Source: Diplonema papillatum (lineage: Eukaryota; Euglenozoa; Diplonemea; Diplonemida; Diplonemidae). From it: 64,000 bases of DNA. This document shows positions 54,447 through 64,000 of this stretch, piece by piece. The notes beneath the pieces were generated by a model, which had not been told where the DNA came from, made no database searches, and saw only the letters and a list, made by a program, of their open reading frames with translations. The position numbers were made by a program, and so were the translations under genes. The stretch covers positions 1 through 64,000 of the forward strand of contig JAPJBO010000227.1 in assembly GCA_030068145.1 (NCBI GenBank), written 5' to 3'. Within the stretch, counting starts at the first letter, position 1, and every line of letters begins with the position of its first letter.

Positions 54447-56159
54447 TAAACAAAATGGCCACTGCACCATCACCCAGGCCCCCGGCAGAGGTGGCCAATG
54501 TGCAATCCGAGGCACTCAGGGCCCATCGCGCTGTGTTGAGCCCATTCCTGAGTGAGGACGCAAAACGCCGTCAGCGGTCCAAATTTGGAACATGTGCCGG
54601 AGACCAAGCTAATGCCCTGATAATGCCCTGACACAAAGGAACGCCCAGGGGGTTATGCACTGCAGCGGTTGGGTGAGGTACCTGGAGGTAACTCACCCAA
54701 AAAAAAGCGAACTTTAACTCTAAAAAAATCGAAAATCGGGTGGGAGGTTGGGTTGATTTACACTACCTCGGATTGGGTTGGGCGTTTTGGGTGTCTGTAG
54801 TGGGAATTCTTTCTCCTATTCTGGCTGTGCTACAGAAGAAGGGTGAGACCTTTCATCAGAACAATCATCAGTAGGCTAGGTGTCTTCTGGAGGAGACCAC
54901 TGGCTGCAGAAGGTCCTGCCTTAGCCAGGACATCAGATTCTGAGGCACCATGTACCATACCGTCTCCCAGGGGGCGATGCCCCCTGGGCCCCCCATAAAC
55001 TATCTACAAGATTTCGAATTTTCGCCAGAGGCCTGTAACCAGGCATCAGTTTCCTGTTACAGGTTCCGAACAAGACAGAATCTGAAGTTCCATGTACCGT
55101 ACCGTCTCCCGGGGGGCGGTGCCCCCGGGACCCCCCCTGCATTAAGACTCACCAGAGAAAATGGGCTTGGTGTCTAGTCTGAAGGAGAAAATGGGCTTTA
55201 GTGCCTGGGAACACACCACCCCCCCCCAGTGCTGATGCTAAGGCCCCTAAACTCGGCATCGTTGTCAGCCGGACGGCAACGAGGGTGGGTGGGTCCCCCC
55301 CCCCCCCCCCTAAACACCCCCACCCAGGGTTAGCAACTTCGGTTTGGGTCTCAGTCTTAGTATCAGCACTGCCCCCCCCCCCAAGGATGGCAATAATAAA
55401 ATACACTTGTATTTTATTCGTTGTATTTTATTGTATTTTATTGTATTTTATTCTGGAGAATTTGTATTTAATACAAGTCTGTATGTGGAATCCCATTTGC
55501 CTGTAGTTGACATGTCTTTATTTTGCCTGTATCCACCTCGTCCAGACGAAAATATCGGGAAATTTCGGAGAAATTCGGGGAGTTTCGGGGTATTTCCTTT
55601 GCGGTGTAAGGACTCGCCATCATCGAAGACAGAGACGTGCACTCCGCGGCGGGCAGAGGTGCAAGATAAGGTACCAGTGACGAAGAGAGGTGGCACGAAG
55701 AGGTTGTCACGAAAGTAGTCCTAACCACCAGGACCAGGGGCAGTGAAGGTCGAAGACGGCAATTCGAGCGAGGAGTAAGGTTGATAACCAAAATGAGAGG
55801 CACGATGGCCATCCTGAAAGCAGGGTTGCAGGATGATGCTTGGGCGAGGATAAGGTTGCTATGGCGACTGGGACAGAGAGATAACGCAAGTCCACCTTCT
55901 GGGGTGGGCCTCCACCCACCTGCATAAGGTCGTCGACTGACCTTTCCCGAGACGAGTTGGAATGCGGGTACCATCTTTCCGGAGATTTCCGGTTCCTCCC
56001 GTACTCTACAACTCCCCACATAAGTGAACGTGGACTCCGAAGTGTGACACTGGGTGCACGAATTCAGAATTCCGTGACGCAGAGAGGGTGTTCAGCTTCA
56101 TGGGGTGAAAAGCGCCTTCTTGGCGAGAGTCCACGCCACCACAAATATGGGCAGGTCTT
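54447..56159. other. No supported gene; G/C hairpins and TATTT repeats
   Basis: Two TACCRTACCG plus G/C hairpin motifs (54950-54995, 55093-55138), C-runs near 55300 and 55375, and (TGTATTTTAT)n at 55405-55450. A 183-codon - strand frame at 55468-56019 is open but has no recognised domain and is low in information content; not called. Confidence 0.55.
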
Positions 56160-56290
56160 GACGAGTTAGTTGCCGATATCGACCGGAAAAACAAAGCTGC
56201 CGAGGAAACTAAGAAGCGCGAGGAAAAGCAGGCTGAAGCCAAGGAAAAAGTCGTAGATGTAGTCGAGAATCAGGGATCATTTAGAGTCAC
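56160..56290 (+). other. Possible coding segment: charged coiled-coil-like helix
   Basis: One frame reads DELVADIDRKNKAAEETKKR then EEKQAEAKEKVVDVVENQG, heptad-like and highly charged. No convincing splice sites. It could be an exon of the same gene as 56589-56819. Confidence 0.3.
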
Positions 56291-56588
56291 ACACACAAAG
56301 ACATGTCAAAAACATCAACCACAAGGCAGCTGCACTGTAGCCTACAGGGTCTGTATTTTATTCTGTATTTAATTGTATTTAATTGTATTTAATTGTATTT
56401 TATTGTATTTTATTGTATTTTATTATTGAATTTGTATTTAATTATTTGACCCTTGTATTATACCATCTTTGCCCCCCCCCCCCAAAAAAAAAAAAAAAAA
56501 AACGTAGGCACGCGGATTCGACGGCGGAATCTCCTCTGTCGTGGTCGTTTCGCTTTTTTCTCTCTCATGTTTCTTGCTCTTTTTTGCC

Positions 56589-56819
56589 GTCGTTCGAGAG
56601 AGCGCGGAGAACGCACTGGTGCCGTTTAAGGAGATGTGTGCTGATGCCGTACCAGGGGCCGTAGACAAAGTGAACCGAAACGGTACTGAGCGCAGGGAAC
56701 ACAAAGATGGGTCGATTCTGTACGTGGCCACAACTCCCGTGTCTCCATCCGGTTGCCAGCTTGTTGCAGAGTGGAAGCCTCCTTTGCGCCAACGTTCCGA
56801 GATACTGATTCTCAAATAG
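56589..56819 (+). CDS. Possible terminal exon of an unrecognised gene
   Basis: Open frame ending ...LRQRSEILILK and TAG at 56817-56819. It encodes PFKEMCADAVPGAVDKVNRN, GTERREHKDGSILYV and WKPPLRQRSE. The NGT...DGS spacing recalls the repeated strands of TCP10/CPAP-type C-terminal domains, but one repeat is not enough to assign it. The 5' edge is a guess. Its stop region is the first unit of the 130-bp tandem array that follows. Confidence 0.33.
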   Translation, partial: VVRESAENALVPFKEMCADAVPGAVDKVNRNGTERREHKDGSILYVATTPVSPSGCQLVAEWKPPLRQRSEILILK

Positions 56820-57240
56820 GCTGCCCTGCTGATAACAAGACGTAAGCGACACCGACCACAGGACGCACACGATACCCATCACACAGCTTGTCTTGGAGAA
56901 AGCAAAAAGAGCTCATTTAGACTTTCAGTTACTGTATGTGCCATCCGAGAGTGCATCAACGTTCCGAGATACTCATATTGGAAATAGACTGCCCTGCTGA
57001 CAACAAAACGTAGGCGACACCGACAAGATGGCAACAGGAGCTCATTTAGACTCTCAGTAACTGTATGTGTCATTCGAGAGTGCATCAACGTTCCGAGATA
57101 CTCATATTGGAAATAGACTGCCCTGCTGATAACAAGACGTAAGCGACACCGACAAGATGGCAACAGGAGCCCATTTAGACTCTCAGTAACTGCATGTGTC
57201 ATCCGAGAGTGCATCAACGTTCCGAGATACTCACATTGGA
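56790..57240. repeat. ~130-bp tandem array containing the preceding stop codon
   Basis: CAACGTTCCGAGATACT starts units at 56789, 56958, 57088 and 57219; each later unit also has ACAAGATGGCAACAGGAGCY and CAGTAACTGTATGTGTCA. The array ends about 100 bases before the RPL34 start codon, so it may also be RPL34 promoter DNA. Confidence 0.88.
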
Positions 57241-57342
57241 CACATCGGAAACATTCATCGTTGGATGCACAGCATCCCCAAAACCGCAAACCGAAACAGA
57301 GGACTTTTCGACAAGAAGAAGAAAAAAGAAAAAAAAGTCAAG

Positions 57343-57513
57343 ATGGTTCAGCGTCTGTTCTTGTGCAAGCACAGCTCTTTCCCGACGAAGAGCAACAAGT
57401 TCGTGATGAAGCACGTCCCGGGAGGCAAGCTGAGGATGGCACCGCAGAAGAAGAAGGTCGTTGGCCCGTGCACCCCGAGATACCTCGGCCACAAGCGTGT
57501 TGCTGGTGTTAAG
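57343..57513 (+). CDS. RPL34: Ribosomal protein eL34, exon 1
   Basis: 57 codons from MVQRLFLCKHSSFPTKSNKF to LGHKRVAGVK, the N-terminal half of eL34, a structural protein of the cytosolic large ribosomal subunit. The ATG follows a purine-rich AAAAAAAGTCAAG. Donor AAG|GTATGC, phase 0. GPCTPRYLGHKR and the sequence of exon 2 are closer to plant/protist L34 than to animal. The two exons together give 111 residues, normal for the family. Confidence 0.95.
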
Positions 57514-57828
57514 GTATGCTGCGTTGTTTTTCGTACTCGGATCCGTTCGTCGAACAAGGCTCGGCCAAGGTGCCAGCATTTTGGTTGGCTGCTGCGTCCC
57601 GGCTCGGTATCCTGGTTGCGCACTGGGTCATTGACTGGGTCATTGACACCGCAGACTACGTTTACTAAAGGCATTGCGCACAGCTTCGTGCATACTTCGG
57701 GTATGCGCGTGACCAATCCGTTCTAACAATCTTGCGGGTTGCCCTTCAACGGGTTGTGCAGGCTTAACAGACGTAGGCGGCGTTGTTTGGTGGTTGATCA
57801 GATTTCCTTCCTCACATAATACACATAC

Positions 57829-58046
57829 CATGCAGGGTCAAACCTTGTGTCGTTTTTAAACGCTGCCGCAGGGCCGATGGCCCCCAAAAGAAAAATTCGG
57901 AATTTAATTTTTCTAGACTTCATCAAAAAATACTGCAGTGTTTGTTTCAAAAATTTTAAAATTTAAAAAACCCAATTTTTTTTCCGAAAGAAAATAGAAA
58001 ATAGGTGGCCATTTACCAAAAAGACACAAGGTTTTGACCCTGCATG
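57829..58046. mobile_element. MITE family 1 copy in the RPL34 intron, TSD ATAC
   Basis: 218 bp; ATAC at 57825-57828 and 58047-58050. ATAC is not palindromic, so this copy shows that the duplication is truly direct and 4 bp long. Its right half is the start of the satellite unit. Confidence 0.92.
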
Positions 58047-60836
58047 ATACATCCTCCTCCTACTGCGTATCCTGGCTCCGTGTTCCAGGCTATACACCCG
58101 GTTCATCATTAATCCAACTAGCGGTCACGTACAAAAAATCTTCAAGATTTTTTTGGAAACCCCCCTTGGAGTTACGGCAATATCCCTACCCGCGAACTCC
58201 CAAAAATTTTAAAATTTAAAAAAGCCCAATTTTCTTTTCCGAAAGAAAGTAGGTGGCCATTTACCAAAAAAGACACAAGGTTTTGACCCTGCATGATACA
58301 TCCTCCTCCTACTGCGTATCCTGGCTCCGTGTTCCAGGCTATACACCCGGTTCATCATTAATCCACGTACAAAAAATCTTCCAGATTTTTTTTGGAAACC
58401 CCCCTTGGAGTTACGGCAATATCCCTACCCGCGAACTCCCAAAAATTTTAAAATTTAAAAAAACCCAATTTTTTTTCCGAAAGAAAATAGGTGGCCATTT
58501 ACCAAAAAAGACACAAGGTTTTGACCCTGCATGATACATCCTCCTCCTACTGCGTATCCTGGCTCCGTGTTCCAGGTTATACACCCGGTTCCATCATTAA
58601 TCCACGTACAAAAAATCTTCCAGATTTTTTTTGGAAACCCCCCTTGGAGTTACGGCAATATCCCTACCCGCGAACTCCCAAAAATTTTAAAAATTAAAAA
58701 ACCCAATTCTTTTCCGAAAGAAAATAGGTGGCCATTTACCAAAAAAGACACAAGGTTTTGACCCTGCATGATACATCCTCCTCCTACTGCGTATCCTGGC
58801 TCCGTGTTCCAGGTTATACACCCGGTTCATCATTAATCCACGTACAAAAAATCTTCCAGATTTTTTTTGGAAACCCCCCTTGGAGTTACGGCAATGTCCC
58901 TACCCGCGAACTCCCAAAAATTTTAAAATTTAAAAAAACCCAATTTTTTTTTCCGAAAGAAAATAGGTGGCCATTTACCAAAAAAGACACAAGGTTTTGA
59001 CCCTGCATGATACATCCTCCTCCTACTGCGTATCCTGGCTCCGTGTTCCAGGCTATACACCCGGTTCATCATTAATCCAACTAGCGGTCACGTACAAAAA
59101 ATCTTCAAGATTTTTTTGGAAACCCCCCTTGGAGTTACGGCAATGTCCCTACCCGCGAACTCCCAAAAATTTTAAAGTTTAAAAAACCCAATTTTTTTTC
59201 CGAAAGAAAATAGGTGGCCATTTACCAAAAAAGACACAAGGTTTTGACCCTGCATGATACATCCTCCTCCTACTGCGTATCCTGGCTCCGTGTTCCAGGT
59301 TAACACCCGGTTCATCATTAATCCACGTACAAAAAATCTTCCAGATTTTTTTGGCAACCCCCCTTGGAGTTACGGCAATCTCCCTACCCGCGAACTCCCA
59401 AAAATTTTAAAATTTAAAAAAACCCAATTTTTTTTCCGAAAGAAAATAGGTGGCCATTTACCAAAAAAGACACAAGGTTTTGACCCTGCATGATACATCC
59501 TCCTCCTACTGCGTATCCTGGCTCCGTGTTCCAGGTTATACACCCGGTTCATCATTAATCCACGTACAAAAAATCTTCCAGATTTTTTTTGGAAACCCCC
59601 CTTGGAGTTACGGCAATATCCCTACCCGCGAACTCCCAAAAATTTTAAAATTTAAAAAAACCCAATTTTTTTTCCGAAAGAAAATAGGTGGCCATTTACC
59701 AAAAAAGACACAAGGTTTTGACCCTGCATGATACATCCTCCTCCTACTGCGTATCCTGGCTCCGTGTTCCAGGTTATACACCCGGTTCATCATTAATCCA
59801 CGTACAAAAAATCTTCCAGATTTTTTTTGGAAACCCCCCTTGGAGTTACGGCAATATCCCTACCCGCGAACTCCCAAAAATTTTAAAATTTAAAAAAACC
59901 CAATTTTTTTTCCGAAAGAAAATAGGTGGCCATTTACCAAAAAAGACACAAGGTTTTGACCCTGCATGATACATCCTCCTCCTACTGCGTATCCTGGCTC
60001 CGTGTTCCAGGTTATACACCCGGTTCATCATTAATCCACGTACAAAAAATCTTCCAGATTTTTTTTGGCAACCCCCCTTGGAGTTACGGCAATATCCCTA
60101 CCCGCGAACTCCCAAAAATTTTAAAATTTAAAAAAACCCAATTTTTTTTCCGAAAGAAAATAGGTGGCCATTTACCAAAAAAGACACAAGGTTTTGACCC
60201 TGCATGATACATCCTCCTCCTACTGCGTATCCTGGCTCCGTGTTCCAGGCTATACACCCGGTTCATCATTAATCCAACTAGCGGTCACGTACAAAAAATC
60301 TTCAAGATTTTTTTGGAAACCCCCCTTGGAGTTACGGCAATGTCCCTACCCGCGAACTCCCAAAAATTTTAAAGTTTAAAAAACCCAATTTTTTTTCCGA
60401 AAGAAAATAGGTGGCCATTTACCAAAAAAGACACAAGGTTTTGACCCTGCATGATACATCCTCCTCCTACTGCGTATCCTGGCTCCGTGTTCCAGGTTAA
60501 CACCCGGTTCATCATTAATCCACGTACAAAAAATCTTCCAGATTTTTTTGGCAACCCCCCTTGGAGTTACGGCAATCTCCCTACCCGCGAACTCCCAAAA
60601 ATTTTAAAATTTAAAAAAACCCAATTTTTTTTCCGAAAGAAAATAGGTGGCCATTTACCAAAAAAGACACAAGGTTTTGACCCTGCATGATACATCCTCC
60701 TCCTACTGCGTATCCTGGCTCCGTGTTCCAGGTTATACACCCGGTTCATCATTAATCCACGTACAAAAAATCTTCCAGATTTTTTTTGGAAACCCCCCTT
60801 GGAGTTACGGCAATATCCCTACCCGCGAACTCCCAA
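58047..60836. repeat. ~238-bp satellite made from half a MITE plus intron sequence
   Basis: CATGATACATCC recurs at 58043, 58292, 58530, 58767, 59006, 59253, 59489, 59727, 59965, 60203, 60450 and 60686. Each unit = intron sequence (CCTACTGCGTATCCTGGCTC ... CCCTACCCGCGAACTCCC) + right half of MITE 1. Three units carry a 9-bp insertion (AACTAGCGG). The spacing 247,236,238,238,238 restarts at 60203 as 247,236, which shows a ~1197-bp higher-order duplication. Confidence 0.96.
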
Positions 60837-60842
60837 CCACAG

Positions 60843-61007
60843 GCCCTGCGCCCCGTCGACGCCGCCAACGCGCCGAAGAGAAGGAAGACCGTGAGCCGTG
60901 CCTACGGTGGTGTCCTCACCCACGGTCAGGTCAAGGACCGTGTCATCCGTGCCTTCCTGATCGAAGAGCAGAAGATCGTCAAGCGTGTCCTCAGCAAGAG
61001 ACGATAG
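60843..61007 (+). CDS. RPL34: Ribosomal protein eL34, exon 2
   Basis: Starts GCC CTG after CCACAG, phase 0. Encodes [62 protein letters not shown] and [11 protein letters not shown] are the eL34 signatures. The frame is intact, so the gene should be functional if the satellite intron is spliced. Confidence 0.96.
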   Translation, partial: ALRPVDAANAPKRRKTVSRAYGGVLTHGQVKDRVIRAFLIEEQKIVKRVLSKRR

Positions 61008-61265
61008 ACCTGCGGTCGCCCCCCGACCGAAGTGAGGATGGGGGGGAGTGCTGCGAGGGAAAGGGAGGCGGAGGCTTTCTGACGTAGTCCTGGCCCCCAT
61101 CCCCACCCTTCGGTCTCTTCTCTTTTCTTTCGTCTTCTTGTTTTTCCGTCGTCACATGATTTTGAACCCAGCTTTCTTCCCCTTTCGCTTCATATTCATA
61201 TTCTCTTCAACCCGCGTCGCAATGAGTGAGGGAAACGTCACCACAATTGCTCTGGCACATAATGC
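61008..61265 (+). other. RPL34 3' flank
   Basis: C/T-rich; no clear poly-A signal. Nothing else recognised. Confidence 0.45.
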
Positions 61266-61790
61266 TGGCTTGCGCGAAAGCTTTTTTGTGTTAACAATGC
61301 ATTGTTGGCACTAAACAATGAGTAGTTGGCAGCGTACTACATGAAACTTACCAAAGCAGGTGAGTTCCGCTAGTGCGCACAAACAAAAGAAAGCGCCGTA
61401 CTAATATTTTTGTGTTAACAATGCATAGTTGGTACCCAAAAAATGAGTATTTGGCAGCGTACTACATGAAACTTACCGAAGCAGGTGAGTTCCGCTAGTG
61501 CGCACAAACAAAAGAAAGCGCCGTACTAATATTTTTGTGTTGACAATGCATAGTTGGCACTAAACAATGAGTAGTTGGCAGCGTACTACATGAAACTTAC
61601 CGAAGCAGGTGAGTTCCGCTAGTGCGCACAAACAAAAAAAAGCGCCGTACTAATATTTTTGTGTTGACAATGCATAGTTGGTACCCAAAAAATGAGTATT
61701 TGGCAGCGTACTACATGAAACTTACCGAAGCAGGTGAGTTCCGCAAGGGCGCACAAAAGAAAGCGCCATACTAATTTTGGTGCCGGCAAG
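61266..61790. repeat. ~122-bp tandem array behind RPL34
   Basis: Four units plus a partial one with TTGGCAGCGTACTACATGAA, ACCRAAGCAGGTGAGTTCCG and AGCGCCGTACTAATATTTTT. Alternate units differ as TAGTTGGCACTAAACAATG versus TAGTTGGTACCCAAAAAATG, hinting that pairs were duplicated together. Confidence 0.92.
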
Positions 61791-62176
61791 CTGCGGTGTT
61801 GGTACTCAAAAACTAGTAGTCGGCAGCTCCTTCGGCGAAAATGATTCTGGCATTACCCGGTAGTCTACCGTCAAAAGCTGATAGGGCAGAAGCACTTGGG
61901 GGCTTGCACCGACTTGAAGTCGTGTGCTATCACTCGATTGACCTGTTACCTGTTTCATCCACACACCGCTGGTATTGCTAGCGTTGGTTCTTATCTCGGT
62001 CAATTGTATCCACCTCGACCCCGCGGTTTTAAGGCCACGGTGTTGAATCGAGTTGGATTCTTCGGGCATGTATTAGCAGTGGAGTTACCATTGCTATCCA
62101 ACTGGCCCCAAAAGGCACCTTCCCCGCGTAGATTGCCACTTGAGGGGGATAGACATAGATACAATGCACGAAAGGT

Positions 62177-62894
62177 CGGATCAATGGCGGACAGGCATCA
62201 GCCTCGGCATCCAATCGAGTGAAAATGATTAGGTTGCGGCCCGTCTGCATTGGCACAAATGCTTGCAATGCTTGACATGTGCGAAAGAAGACTTTGTACC
62301 ACAGACTTGGGAAAGGAAAAAAAGGCCGGATCAATGTCGGTTACACGTGCCCGCCAAGACGAGGCATCAGCCTCAGCATCCAGTGTGCGTGCAGAGCTGC
62401 GTCGGCGTCGACCGGCGGGCCAACAAGATTTTCGTCGGCGCGAAACGCGGCGGCGCGGTCGTCGTCAACACCGACGCAGACCGCAGCAGCGGGCGCGAGT
62501 ACACTGTCGACAAGGCGACGGGAAGCGTGGGCGGCTCCCCGCCTTGGCGCAAAATGCTTGCAATGTATTGGCAGCTGCGCGAAAACCTTTTTCGAACGCA
62601 AATTTGGGAAAGGGAAGGGGACAGATCATGGCGCATCCTTCGGTGAAAATAATGTGGGGGATTGACACAACTAAAGTGCTTGCAATGTATTGGCAGCTGC
62701 GCGAAAACCTTTTCGAACGCAAATTTGGTAAGGGAAAGGGGGCCGGATCGTGGCGGAGAGGAGACATCCAATCGAGTGAAAATGATTTGTTAGGTTGCGG
62801 CCCGTCTGCATTGGCACAAATGCTTGCAATGCTTGACATGTGCGAAAGAAGACTTTGTACCACAGACTTGGGAAAGGAAAAAAGGGCCGGATCA
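62177..62894 (+). pseudogene. Partial duplicates of the kinesin 5' region
   Basis: ATGTCGGTTACACGTGCCCG occurs at 62335 and 62895, with a degraded third version near 62183. After the 62335 copy the DNA jumps ~60 bases into the motor exon (GTGCGTGCAGAGCTGCGTCG, to about 62490, almost identical to 63002-63100) and then decays. GCAATGTATTGGCAGCTGCG also occurs twice (62560, 62682). The long open frame across this region is an artefact of the duplication. Confidence 0.8.
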
Positions 62895-63902
62895 ATGTCG
62901 GTTACACGTGCCCGCCAAGACGAGGCATCAGCCTCAGCATCCAGTCGAGTGAAGGTGATTGTAAGGGTGCGGCCGTCCCTCGAGCGAGAGGCGCGCGACG
63001 GGTGCGTGCAGAGCTGCGTCGGCGTCGACCGGCGGGCCAACAAGATTTTCGTCGGCGCGAAACGCGGCGGCGCGGTCGTCGTCAACACCGACGCAGACCC
63101 GCCCGGCGGCGGCGGCGTGCGCCAGTACACTTTCGACAAGGTTCTGCCGGCAGGTGCCAGCGAGGAAGACGTGTACGAGGGCGTCCTGGCAGACGCCACC
63201 AGGCGCTTCGCGCGGGGGTACAACGTCACCGTTTTCGCCTACGGGCAGACGGGGAGCGGGAAGACGCACACCATACAGAACGTGCTGACCCGAATGCTCG
63301 CTGATGTCTTGGAGTTCGCACGCGACAACAAGGCAATTGACGGCGACGATATGCCGCTGGATGTTGATTCAGCAGCAGAAACAGCGGCAGCCGCCACACG
63401 CGACGAAGCACTCGACGCCTGCCGAGTGGCAAGTGGCGACGACGAGCAGCTGGGAGACGACGATTTATCGCCGTTTGCTGAACCAACAGCAGAAGCAGCA
63501 GCAGCAGCCGCGTTTGCACAGGACGAAGCAGTCGACGAATGTCCGGCAAGCGGTGACGAAGAGCAGCCGGGAGGCGACGATTCAGCGCCGGATGCCGAAC
63601 CGGAAGCAGCAACAACATCACCAGCAGCAGCAGCAGCAGCGGCCCGGATGTCGGTGCTGCAACTGTACCAAGGCGTTCTGACGGACTTGCTGGCGCCCGC
63701 CGCCGCCGCCGCTGGCAGCTCCGGGGCCGGGCTGAGGATGCGCGAAAGCGCCAAGGGGGCGATGGAGGTGCAGGACGCGATCGCCGCCGGCTTCTCGACG
63801 TCTGCGGAGGCTCTCGCGCTAGCTGCCAAGGCGGCGTCGAGGCGGGTGACGTGCAGCACGGGCATGAACGCGGTCAGCTCCCGGTCGCATTTGATATACC
63901 AG
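62895..63902 (+). CDS. Kinesin motor domain protein, 5' exon (gene runs off the right edge)
   Basis: Starts MSVTRARQDEASASASSRVK and goes straight into VKVIVRVRPSL, the first motor strand. P-loop AYGQTGSGKTHTI (GQTGSGKT = residues 117-124) and switch I NAVSSRSH (residues 325-332) are canonical; switch II (DLAGSE) must lie in the next exon. The exon ends CAG|GTACGC. Between the P-loop helix (LTRMLADVLEFA) and the strand MSVLQLYQGVLTDLL is an acidic, Ala-rich insert (about residues 147-250) with an internal near-duplication (RDEALDACRVASGDDEQ / QDEAVDECPASGDEEQ). Microtubule motor; the subfamily cannot be told. Confidence 0.94.
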
Positions 63903-64000
63903 GTACGCCTTCTCCTCAATCATCGTCCTTTGACAGAGTGAGCCGATGCCTCTCATCTCACCTTTAAAACACGGCTGAGTCACGCATGCTCTTGACTTCT
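63903..64000 (+). other. Start of kinesin intron, with a repeat shared with CNOT10 intron 1
   Basis: 63925-64000 (CTTTGACAGAGTGAGCCGAT ... GCATGCTCTTGAC) matches 13122-13197 with one or two changes, showing that a short dispersed repeat sits in introns of two genes. Confidence 0.85.

Larger units (their letters stand above)
57514..60842 (+). other. RPL34 intron, 3.3 kb, mostly satellite
   Basis: Contains a diverged family A repeat (57722-57815), a complete MITE 1 (57829-58046) and the 238-bp satellite to 60836. Only CCACAG separates the last satellite unit from exon 2. Confidence 0.93.

Noticed and set aside
55468-56019. 183-codon - strand frame
   Set aside because: No motif, low-complexity Ser/Leu/Pro composition, and a competing frame on the same strand.
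62250-62894. Long frame in front of the kinesin motor
   Set aside because: It runs through duplicated copies of the kinesin 5' region; the natural N-terminus is the ATG at 62895, 17 codons before the first motor strand.

Overview
The window is eukaryotic nuclear DNA. The genes have GT-AG introns, encode proteins found only in eukaryotes (a CCR4-NOT subunit, a cytosolic ribosomal protein, a kinesin motor), carry a fragment of large-subunit rRNA, and sit in a very repeat-rich, gene-poor landscape. The lineage cannot be fixed by eye. GC-rich coding DNA, long repeat-filled introns and a plant-like L34 ending suggest a protist or microalga rather than an animal or fungus.

Layout: (1) 1-2.9 kb: the right part of a broken retroelement whose reverse transcriptase is followed by a ubiquitin-specific-protease domain and a Cys/His finger. 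(2) 2.9-11 kb: no gene; low-complexity DNA, MITEs, a hAT-like element, a LINE 3' relic, hairpins. (3) 11.1-28.0 kb: a CNOT10 homologue on the + strand, recovered as six exons (11139-11917, 13581-13649, 14224-14281, 23657-24313, about 26752-26911, 27895-27957). Its third intron (9.4 kb) holds a LINE of about 6.7 kb with a 2A-type ribosome-skipping motif (DIEQNPGP) in front of an intact endonuclease-RT frame and an extra Cys/His-rich ORF behind it. The LINE was itself hit by a 957-bp terminal-inverted-repeat element carrying two opposed tRNA-like modules. (4) 28-39 kb: no convincing gene; dispersed repeats, tandem duplications, a 42-bp satellite. (5) 39.2-43.4 kb: a near-identical 217-bp satellite (about 19.5 copies), then a diverged unit interrupted by a 28S rRNA fragment. 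(6) 44-47.4 kb: a three-exon + strand gene with a Gln-rich stretch and an exact p97/VCP-interacting motif, then a decayed transporter exon on the - strand. (7) 48.5-50.0 kb: an intact class IV aminotransferase gene, with a copy of its own 5' end trapped in a foldback element just upstream. (8) 56.5-61.0 kb: a possible terminal exon, then the two-exon RPL34 gene, whose 3.3-kb intron is mostly a 238-bp satellite built from half a MITE plus intron sequence. (9) 62.2-64.0 kb: the 5' part of a kinesin gene running off the right edge, with partial copies of its own start upstream.

The host genes do not form an operon or pathway. The shared theme is the repeat biology: MITEs nest in one another with visible target-site duplications, seed satellites, trap gene fragments, and tandem duplications sit directly behind three stop codons. 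The two most unusual coding structures are the RT-deubiquitinase element at the left edge and the 2A-bearing LINE with its downstream finger/basic ORF.
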